Positions 56,308-64,000 of a DNA stretch of 64,000 bases are shown in pieces. The position numbers and the translations under genes are program-made. Source of the stretch: Marsupella aquatica (lineage: Eukaryota; Marchantiophyta); contig OZ316894.1 of the NCBI GenBank assembly GCA_973895155.1, positions 16,678,001 to 16,742,000 on the forward strand, in the 5' to 3' direction. The notes beneath the pieces were generated by a model. That model searched no databases. It was not told the origin of the DNA and worked only from the letters and a program-made list of their open reading frames with translations. Positions within the stretch are counted from its first letter, which is position 1, and every line of letters starts with the position of its first letter.

Positions 56308-58020
56308 ATGATCAGTTCTTGTGAAGAGGCCAACGAGGGCAGCGGTCATCAGGTAGTGGAGTTCAGGAAAAGCACATCTAGACAGACTCGTAGAACCTTT
56401 GTTGTCAGTAAGAATCGGAGGTTCCGCCTCCCGGTGTCGTGTGGACTTGCTGGGCGGCGGACCATGCCAGCTTTACCCTCGACTCTGACTGGATACAACT
56501 CTCAAATTGTTGAATGGATGCATAGTAACTCCTGGAATTCCGAGCCCGATTTCCACTACTTCAAACGGCAGAAATTCATCTCCTGGTGCCAACGATCCCG
56601 TGTTTCAAGATCGCTGGCGGCCTCTCATGATAAAACCTCCTCGTTCTTTGAGAATTCTTCCTCGGTGTCAAAGATTTCAAAGACGACTGAAGACGTCATA
56701 GAGAACTCAGATCGAGGAACAGCGAGTACTATTTGGTTTGACCCGAACGAGAGAAAGCGGTCTCCAGACCAAAATGGAACTGATCCCATGCGATCCAAAA
56801 GGGAGAGAGGAATGCAAGGTGACGAAGGTTGGAAGTTCCGGGTCGTGGCGACGTCTAGATGCAGGAGCCCTTCTCTCCTGGCGTCGGACGTTATCTGTAC
56901 AATTGACTTCAACCAGGATGGGAACCTTTTTGCCACTGGGGGCATTGCAAGGAAAATTCGCATCTGTTCTTACGAAAAAATGGTCAGTATGGATGAAGGG
57001 ACTATTGAATCATCGGATGAGGACATCAGGCATGCCGACTCCTCAGATGAAGATGATGATCATGACCATCGGAAATCGTTGAGCAGAAGGCGGAGGATTT
57101 CACGTGCTCGCGACCACGAATACGCAGCCGCAGGGCAAATTTGCACGCCGGGCAAGCTCAGTAGTTTGAAGTGGCGTCCAGATGGGTCAGAGGTGATAGG
57201 TTGTGGAGATTACGACGGTGTCGTTATGGAGTGGAATCTTGAGCATGGGCACACAGTGAGTGAAAAGTATGAGCATTGTGGACAGCGAGTATGGAGTCTG
57301 GACTACAGCAGGGTGACCCCAACCCTTTCGGCTTCAGCCTCGGCAGATGGAACCGTTCGTGTGTGGAGGACAGGAATAGATAAGAGCGTCTCCGTGCTGA
57401 GGCCAGGTGGAGGCAATTCGGTCTGTTCAGTGGAATTTAGCCCGGTTGCAGATTATCTCATTGCCGCAGCCTCAGCGGACTCAAGCGTGTACTTGTATGA
57501 TCTTCGGAATTCCGGGTTGCCGCTGCTGAAAATTGGTGGTCACGATAGGACAGTTAGTTATGTGCGGTTCCTGGGCAAGGATAAGCTAGTGTCGGCGTCT
57601 ATCGATAGCACTTTGAAGCTGTGGGACATCTCAGCACCTTGGCGAGATGTTGAAGCCGACGATGGTCGACTGGTTGTGAAGCAGTCCTCACGTGATGACG
57701 GTGTTCTGCAACACCCCGTGAGAACATTCGGTGCACACACCAACGTTCGACATTTTGTAGGTCTCTCCATACACCGAGGTGCCAGCATCCTCGCATGTGG
57801 GTCTGAAACCAATGAGGTGTTCGCGTACAGAGATTCTTGTCCCCAACCCCTTCAAACTGTGAAGTTCCCAGACCAAAACCCAGGATACTACGGCACGGCA
57901 GGATATGCAAACCCCTATGCGTATGTAGGGGCAGTCTGCTGGCGTGAGCACGGTGACAAATACGCTCTCGTCGCAGCCAACTCGGAGGGCATCGTTCAAG
58001 TGTTAGAGGCGGCCACCTAG
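56308..58020 (+). CDS. RUP: RUP-like WD40 protein, repressor of UV-B photomorphogenesis type
   Basis: A single intronless frame of 570 aa from ATG 56308; a second candidate ATG at 56464 (ACCATGCC context) would give 518 aa. An in-frame stop lies upstream at 56233. The C-terminal two thirds is a seven-bladed WD40 domain of the COP1/SPA/RUP class: FATGGIARKIRICSYEKM, ICTPGKLSSLKWRPDG, CGDYDGVVMEWNLEHG, EHCGQRVWSLDYSR, VYLYDLRNSG, GHDRTVSYVRFL, LVSASIDSTLKLWDIS, GAHTNVRHFVGLSIHRGA, LACGSETNEVFAY and AVCWREHGDKYALVAANSEG. There is no RING finger or kinase-like domain, which argues against COP1 and SPA, and the GGIARKIR and ICTPGKLSSLKW wording fits RUP1/RUP2. RUP proteins bind the UV-B receptor UVR8 and return it to the inactive dimer. 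Unusual here are a long N-terminal extension and an acidic then Arg-rich insert (SSDEDIRH, SSDEDDDHDH, SRRRRISRARDH) before the second blade. Confidence 0.82.
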   Translation: MISSCEEANEGSGHQVVEFRKSTSRQTRRTFVVSKNRRFRLPVSCGLAGRRTMPALPSTLTGYNSQIVEWMHSNSWNSEPDFHYFKRQKFISWCQRSRVSRSLAASHDKTSSFFENSSSVSKISKTTEDVIENSDRGTASTIWFDPNERKRSPDQNGTDPMRSKRERGMQGDEGWKFRVVATSRCRSPSLLASDVICTIDFNQDGNLFATGGIARKIRICSYEKMVSMDEGTIESSDEDIRHADSSDEDDDHDHRKSLSRRRRISRARDHEYAAAGQICTPGKLSSLKWRPDGSEVIGCGDYDGVVMEWNLEHGHTVSEKYEHCGQRVWSLDYSRVTPTLSASASADGTVRVWRTGIDKSVSVLRPGGGNSVCSVEFSPVADYLIAAASADSSVYLYDLRNSGLPLLKIGGHDRTVSYVRFLGKDKLVSASIDSTLKLWDISAPWRDVEADDGRLVVKQSSRDDGVLQHPVRTFGAHTNVRHFVGLSIHRGASILACGSETNEVFAYRDSCPQPLQTVKFPDQNPGYYGTAGYANPYAYVGAVCWREHGDKYALVAANSEGIVQVLEAAT

Positions 58021-60299
58021 TGTAGAGGAAGCACCTGAGTTTGTAGAAATCGTAGGTCGTCAGGGAAATCCAACTTGTATGTATCACTAAAGCGAAAGTC
58101 TCAAAATTGATGGCATCATCGTGACATGATGTGAATATTTGATTTAAAGACGTTATTTCATCCCTCACATGATTTGAGCTGGACTGGCTATTGCCTCCAG
58201 TCAATTAGTTACAGTAAGAGAGCTTCAGCAGTCTCCCCCCCATTTTTGAAAATGTAAAGAACCCTCATAGTTCTGCTCGATACCGAGCGACGAGAGTTAG
58301 ATTCAAGTGATTGTGCAATAAAGCGGGCCTGAGTTTGTAGGAGCCTACTGAGCAGTTTCGTTGCGTACTTTCTGATGTGAATTTGTTTTTATGTCATTCC
58401 GCACCCAGACGACATAGACAGCGTCCGCTGAAATATACTCCCGATGAGTTTTTAGTTCAAGCAGATTACACTATTGGCGTAACAGTTCTCTCGGAAGTTG
58501 CTCCGGACCGCTTTCTTGTTGGAAATACAGCCGGTGCTGCTGTTGCCGTATCCGGTTTGCACAGCGAGCTCCCGTTTCCTTTCTTAATCATCCGTGCTTC
58601 TTTCAGTGCAAGCTCAACTATATCCCTGCCTCGAGTATTCACGCGCATCCCGCGTAAGTGAAGGTTCGATCTAGTGGAAGGAGATTGCAACAGTGATCAT
58701 GTCAACCTTTGGGAAGTCGTTGCCGTGATGGAAGGGTCCGTGAACCATGCAAGCTCATGGACCGGGACACCCTAAATACTTTGAGTCCTTCAATGTTTTC
58801 CTTGGTATTCAACAGAATCGAATGTTATCGGGCTTGTCAGCAGCAGTTTGGAAACTTTACTCCAATGAGCATAATATTGCTAATCGTGACTAATTGAGAG
58901 AGCCTGACCCCGCACTCACAGCACACAATCGGTGCTTCAGAAAGTTCTTGAGCAGCGATTTCCTATACTGAATATCTCCCTCATTAGAAAGACTTGGAGA
59001 GCCTTTCCGAAAAGGGTAGTGTAGTCAAATTTCACGGAGGATTGACTTACTGGTTTTCAAACGGGCTCGCAACGATGGCTGGCAAACGTCATGGAGAAAT
59101 GAGAGACCTCCTAGATTCCAAAGATGATTGTCTCGATTACTCATATGTGTACTACGTAGCATATATGAGCAAATCGAAAAGTGGGATTCAACTACACGCA
59201 CACATCTTTGTTCAAGTCCTACTGCCAATCTTGGCAGTATTTTGCGGAGGAAAAGGAGGGTTCTCTCAATTTTTAGTTAGATACGATTCCAAAGGCTACG
59301 AAATGCCACGCGCCCTTGATTGAACTCAATTGCGACTTGTATTGTATCCGATCCACCATTTATATATCTGGGCAAGTTTGGGTTGCACAATCGATATCCA
59401 GTGACGGAGTAGTTAATATAGGACGTTGGCGAAGTCCGGATAGTCAGCCTTGGACACTCGTATGACGCCCATCATTGATAACTTTACACGTCGATTGGTT
59501 GTGAAGCATCCATGTAAATCGGTGTTGAATCACACATGCCAGCAAGTTTTTCCACTTTCTTATCTGCCGGACAACATGGACATGAGACCTCGAATCATCG
59601 GTGACACATTGCATTTCATTGGAGCAAACTCGACGCCGCCCGGTCAGCAATATGTGTTCTTGTTTTCTAATCTACAGCCATCACAAAGCAGATAACGTCC
59701 CTTCGATTTCCAGGTCCGAATCGAGTATCCACGTACTAAACACGTCACCAGCCAGAGCAAGAATTGTGTGCCTCGCAAATCAAGAAGCCCAGCTCAGTGT
59801 TGCACGTGCTGTCGCTTGTCCAGTCGTCACACATTCTTCCCTCTTTCGCCATTGACTGATCACAAAACGACGTTTTTCTTTGAGCACCTTGATTACCTCA
59901 ACAATTTGCATTGCTTCCCAACTCTCACGAGCTTATTTAGTAGCCCAGATGAACGCTCCGCACCTGATCGCTTGCTTGACATCCGAGACAACTCATCGTT
60001 CGTTCATTCATGTGCGCAGTCACTGATTCGTTCATTTCGAGCCGAAAGGAAACACAGGGTGGTCATGATTTGCAGGCGATGGTTTGGCCACTGCGGAAAT
60101 TCAAGTGGTCCCCTGTGACCCTGTTAGCATGCTGATAAAAGCTCCACGTATCGGCATTATTCAACACAGAAGCGTTCTTAGGTTCTTACATACCGATCAG
60201 TCTGTCCTCTTTATTAGGGGGTCTCCAAATGGACCTTAATTTAAGTTACTGGTTAAGGTTACCGACAGAAAAGTTATAGATTACCAAATTCATGATCCA

Positions 60300-60360
60300 C
60301 ACCTTTTTGCCATAAAGAGAATGGTTATATGCCATGATGGTAACTGACTTTAAAGGCTAG
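60300..60360. repeat. Dispersed copy of the 25850-26435 repeat unit
   Basis: It contains TTTTTGCCATAAAGA, ATGGTTATATGCCATGATGG and AAAGGCTAGTG in the order of the array consensus, about 34 kb from the array. Confidence 0.7.
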
Positions 60361-61519
60361 TGTATTTTATTTTTTTACATAACCCTAAGAATTAGCTTAT
60401 AGCTATGGCCAAAAAAGCCATAATTTGTTGACTTTGAAACGCCCATCCCGTAGCCTCTGGGTGTAAGGTACAGTCAGCATGCAGTGATAAAGTGTTGTTT
60501 CCCTTCTTTTCTGCCTTTCCTTTGATTGATGGTCTCTCGTCCAACAACACACTACTGTAGTAGTGTGTGGATTTCTGGATGGTGAATGGGATTATGGGAG
60601 TGAAACTGTGACTAGAGTCTCTCCTCAATCTCTCTGGGAACAGTGACAATTAAGGTCATCTGAAAAGACACACTAATCTACAGTATTGTTCATGTGTCAG
60701 TGGATGACAGTACCCATAGACAAGTGCATGCCTACGTTGGCTCAAAAGACTATAATTTATTAAAAACTTCAAATTGTAGGACAGCATTTTACAACCCCTT
60801 ATAGTTGACGAATTACCCACCACATCGTTGGGTTTCTGTGGGCAAACAGCCGTCTGGCTGAGACAGTAATAAGTTACATAGTAGACAGTGTGGTTTTACA
60901 AATGTCAGGGCCAATTGCTTTTTGTTAGTCCCTCTACAATTAAATTTTGGAATGCATATTGCATGAAAATCCCTGCAATGGGCTTTACAAGAACTTAGGG
61001 CCTATTCACATGTGGTGTCTAGCGCAAGGAAATGCTGATGTGAAATGTTGGTTTTATCTAGAATTTTAGATCATCTCCAGAGGAGGTACAATATTTCCAA
61101 ACTGGCTCCTTCATTTGGATTTGCGCTTATTGAATTTCATTTCAAAAGACTGAGTTGATCTAGAAGATATCTTTAGAACCAGACATGACACTCTAATTAG
61201 CCTTTATTAGTGAAATAAAGTCATCAGTGCCCCCAACTTCTTGTGAAGCCACTCTTGCACATGCCGCTTTGATTACATGTGCTTGCACTAAATTTTGAAA
61301 GGAAATCCCCATGCTATCAAACATCCAAAATGCTAAGATGAATTATTAACAACCTGAATGTACATTTAGTAATGTGCTTCAATAAGTTGATCTACAAAGG
61401 TTGGTTACAATATAAAGCCTAGATGGACCAAGGTGCTTGTTGTGAAGCCGCTGGATTACCAAAGATGGACAGAATGTCTAAAAATGCTAGAATAACTCCT
61501 TTTATAGTTTTGACCAATA

Positions 61520-61960
61520 TGACCTGTAAACGGGCTCATGACTGTTTGCAGCCAATTTCCATTAGTTTAGTCATTGGTACATTTTCCAAGGCATCTTGCA
61601 CAAAAGTTGTGTACGTTGTGCACTATTATCTCAACTTTCATTGGTACATTTTTCAAGGCGTCTTTCACAAAAGTGGTGTACGTTGTGCCATATTATCTCA
61701 ATTTTTCCCATCCTGCCAAACTACTCAGGGAGTTTTTCACAAAAGTGAAACATCCTTCTCAAAATTGTAATTCACTGCACATGTTCAAACTACTCAAGAG
61801 GTTTTTCACTACAGTGAAACGTCCATTGGCAATTGGTTTTATAGTATTTGACCATTTTTGCATTCATAGGGCATAGAGAAAATGATCTAAGAAAAATAAC
61901 AAACTTGGTGAAAATAAATTGGGCAACAGAGAACATATTTGCAAGATTTGAGTTTAATTA
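61520..61960. repeat. Dispersed repeat, copy 2 (copy 1 at 53320-53640)
   Basis: It carries the same ordered blocks as copy 1, plus an extra local duplication of CATTGGTACATTTT(C)CAAGGC..TT(C/G)CACAAAAGT(T/G)GTGTACGTTGTGC at about 61573 and 61640. Confidence 0.7.
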
Positions 61961-63325
61961 GCAATCAAAAAAATTTCCAAATAAACGCACCTTTGTGTCA
62001 AGAATTAACAATTTATAGTTAGTCTGGGTGCCTCGAAAACCTCCTTGGGGTGTACTTATCAAAACGAGATATATACTGAAACATCTTTCCAAAATGCAAT
62101 TATCAAATTTCCTTTCTCTGTAAACTGGCTGACGAGTATATGGGGATGGGCAAGACAAATCGCTCAGGCGGGCTAGCAATCCTTTTATGAGAACTGCAAA
62201 CTCCAATGCGTTTTGCAATTTCTTCAATGGTGTATAAACGTACGGTGCCTTGCGGATCCAAATAAGTACATTAACGTACTGGAGGCATTTAATGCCAGTA
62301 CGGTGGTTGCCTCATGCAATCCATTTTGAGTGTCACCTTGGCCTGAATAGTGAATACTATAGTACTTTTTTACCATAAATTTGAGCTTTGTTGGAAAGAT
62401 CAATCTACTCAGATCCTCTCGTAATTGCTCTGCGGCTACTGTAGATGAAGTAGGTGAGATTCTTAGGGAATAGGGGAGGTAAGAATCTAAGGGTTGTTAG
62501 GTGACGGCAACAGCTAAAACACCCCCATATATATGTACCCCACTGCAAAAGAACCGGGAGACACCATCCTAACCCAAACAAATCCATTAAAGCGGGGCAA
62601 ATAAAGGGAAAAGGAGGGAAAACCAAAGTGCCACGAAGCCCAAGAGACCAAAAGGCAAAAAAGCCGAGGCTGAAAAGACCAAAAGGTAAAAGAACGAAGA
62701 GCCAACGCGAATGTATGCAGCCCTTCGTTTACACCCCTAAAGTGGGAATATACACATATTTTATACAGAAAAAGGCCAAATAAAGTTGACTCATCTCAGC
62801 ATATGATAGAGAAAGAATTTAATGCCTGAATCCCCTCCTGAGGGAGGGCCTGATGGCAATGATGTTTCCAAGGAGAACCTCCAGAAACTTTCCGGCCCTT
62901 GAGTGCCAACCCTTGAAATTATAATAAACAATTCCGTGCATTGTGTATGTAGTGGATAACACAACAAAGTAGGGACACAAACTCTATTGCACACATCACA
63001 CATAGCAGGGAGTAGATTGTGTTGTCATTGGAGATCTACTTTTTCCCAAAAGTATGGCAAGCCAAGTGCAAAGTGCCAAATTCTTGAGGGCTAGCTATAT
63101 GCAAGTTGGCCCTATGGCCCAAAAGACCAAATGGCAAAACAATTGAAGCCCTACTGAGTTCCAAACTGGAAAGCTATATAGAGCTCAAGGTAAATTGCAT
63201 AGTGTGAGATGACAATGAAATTGTCACTTTTTAGCAGAACTGTTGTTCTCCCCACTTTCTTACTTTGGTAAGAACATCATTGGCTCATTAAGGTGCTCCA
63301 TGAAATAAATTTTCAATTTGGGCAG

Positions 63326-63583
63326 TGACAGATTAAAGGATTAAAGTAGTCAACACAGCGAGTACGTGGTTCACCTCCCGACTGAGACTACATCCACGGG
63401 AAAGCAAAATATCTTTACTTCTTTCTTGCTCCACTCTAACAATGAACTAAAGATCCACTAGAGAGTGGCATCAGCCCTGGTTATATATAGCATGCATCAC
63501 TACTAACGTAAGCTAAGTCCTAACCTGAGTTAGCCTAACTGTGGTTAGCCCTAGAGTCACAAGACTAAGAGCAATATTCAACA
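63326..63583 (-). mobile_element. 3' LTR of a Ty1/copia retrotransposon
   Basis: Read on the minus strand the LTR starts TGTTGAATATTGCTCTTAG at 63583 and ends TCTGTCA at 63326, about 258 bp. It is directly preceded by a polypurine tract (AGTAAAGAGGGAGTT, 63598-63584). It has a TATA box (CTATATATAA, 63490-63481) and downstream the CCGTGGATGTAG..GAACCACGT stretch often seen in plant copia R/U5 regions. The LTR terminus at 63326 is inferred from the TG..CA rule and the expected length; the other LTR lies outside the window. Confidence 0.8.
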
Positions 63584-64000
63584 AACTCCCTCTTTACTCT
63601 AGTCTTGGGAACTGGACTAATTGCTATCATATGGTATCCTTAGTGGGAAATTCTAGACAATCACCTAAATAGGTTTCCCCCTAAAACCCACCATGGGTTA
63701 ACTAAGGGTTAACTAGAATTAAGCCGTAGCCTAACAGGATCAAGGAATCTATACAATAAGCCATAAAACTGCTAAGTAACTCTACGTGCTTCAATTGTAA
63801 ACTTGCAAAGTAGCACGGTGTCTTGAGAAACTCTCCAAAGGAATCACTTTGGTAGAAGCGTCAGCCGAGTTGAGTTTATCGTCAATCTTGACTAGCTCAA
63901 ACTGATTATCAGACAAACCGTGTCTGATAAAATGGTACCTGACGTCGATGTGCTTCACTCTGCTATCCATCACTTGGTTCACAGCAAGGTGAAGAGCACT
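63584..64000 (-). mobile_element. Ty1/copia internal region with the C-terminal end of RNase H, partial
   Basis: The frame enters from the right edge and ends at a TGA at 63793-63791. It reads SALHLAVNQVMDSRVKHIDV, then RYHFIRHGLSDNQFELVKID, then NSADASTKVIPLESF. The signatures KHIDVRYHFIR and ADxxTK are those of copia-type RNase H, which degrades the RNA strand during reverse transcription. The visible end is uninterrupted, so the element may be fairly young. About 200 non-coding bases separate the stop from the polypurine tract. The rest of gag-pol is outside the window. Confidence 0.92.

Larger units (their letters stand above)
58021..63325. other. Intergenic region between the RUP-like gene and the copia element
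   Basis: 58021-58450 is probably 3' UTR. 58450-60190 is of mixed composition; its open frames resemble no known protein. 60200-63325 is AT-rich and repeat-derived: a single copy of the 25850-26435 repeat at about 60300, relatives of 36385 at about 61010 and of 53320 at 61520-61960, and an A-rich stretch at 62590-62700 with the recurrent string AAGACCAAAAGG. Confidence 0.55.

Noticed and set aside
57599-58204. 201-codon minus-strand frame opposite the RUP-like gene end
   Set aside because: Antisense shadow of the WD40 coding frame, rich in Arg, His and Cys as such shadows are.
58377-59323. Two frames of about 95 and 109 codons downstream of the RUP-like gene
   Set aside because: No recognised motif, no plausible splice links between them, and upstream DNA looks like the 3' UTR of the RUP-like gene.

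Overview
The window is nuclear DNA from a land plant. The gene content points there: an ARAD1-like GT47 glycosyltransferase, a RUP-type WD40 repressor of UV-B signalling, a plant DUF21/CBS protein, a NUDX1-like Nudix hydrolase, a plastid-targeted GIY-YIG-like protein, introns with GT..AG borders, and a Ty1/copia element at the right edge. I cannot fix the species. The compact genes set in AT-rich repeats would suit a bryophyte, lycophyte or fern, but that is inference.

Layout: 1-2988 (+) holds the 3' part of an ARAD1-like GT47 gene. 2989-7689 is AT-rich with tandem repeats and a (CCTAA)10 array. 7690-12486 (-) is a four-exon gene for a protein of about 1043 aa, with an N-terminal zinc ribbon and about 22 acidic-phenylalanine repeats of the DFDDFFQA type. 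15699-18005 and 22778-24684 (+) are two tandem copies of a two-exon SUN-domain gene. 27084-28905 (+) is a NUDX1-like gene with a repeat-filled intron. 29730-30585 is a large foldback (inverted repeat). 31190-34016 (+) is a plastid GIY-YIG-like gene whose transit-peptide first exon is duplicated. 34017-43439 is about 9.4 kb of repeats, including a GC-rich island. 43440-49936 (+) is a 13-exon DUF21-CBS (CNNM/CorC-like) membrane protein gene. 49937-56307 is intergenic and includes a decayed retroelement-like coding fragment. 56308-58020 (+) is an intronless RUP-like gene. 58021-63325 is intergenic, and 63326-64000 (-) is the 3' end of a copia element.

The genes do not form an operon-like set and serve separate jobs: cell wall, membrane traffic, nuclear envelope, nucleotide or terpenoid phosphate metabolism, plastid, ion transport and light signalling. 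The exon models were built by hand from ORF continuity, splice sites, phase and family resemblance. For the genes seen whole, the chosen exons sum to a multiple of three, which supports the models. The most interesting items are the DFxDF-repeat protein, which looks like a ligand of the clathrin-adaptor ear, the duplicated transit-peptide exon, the foldback, and the diverged SUN pair.
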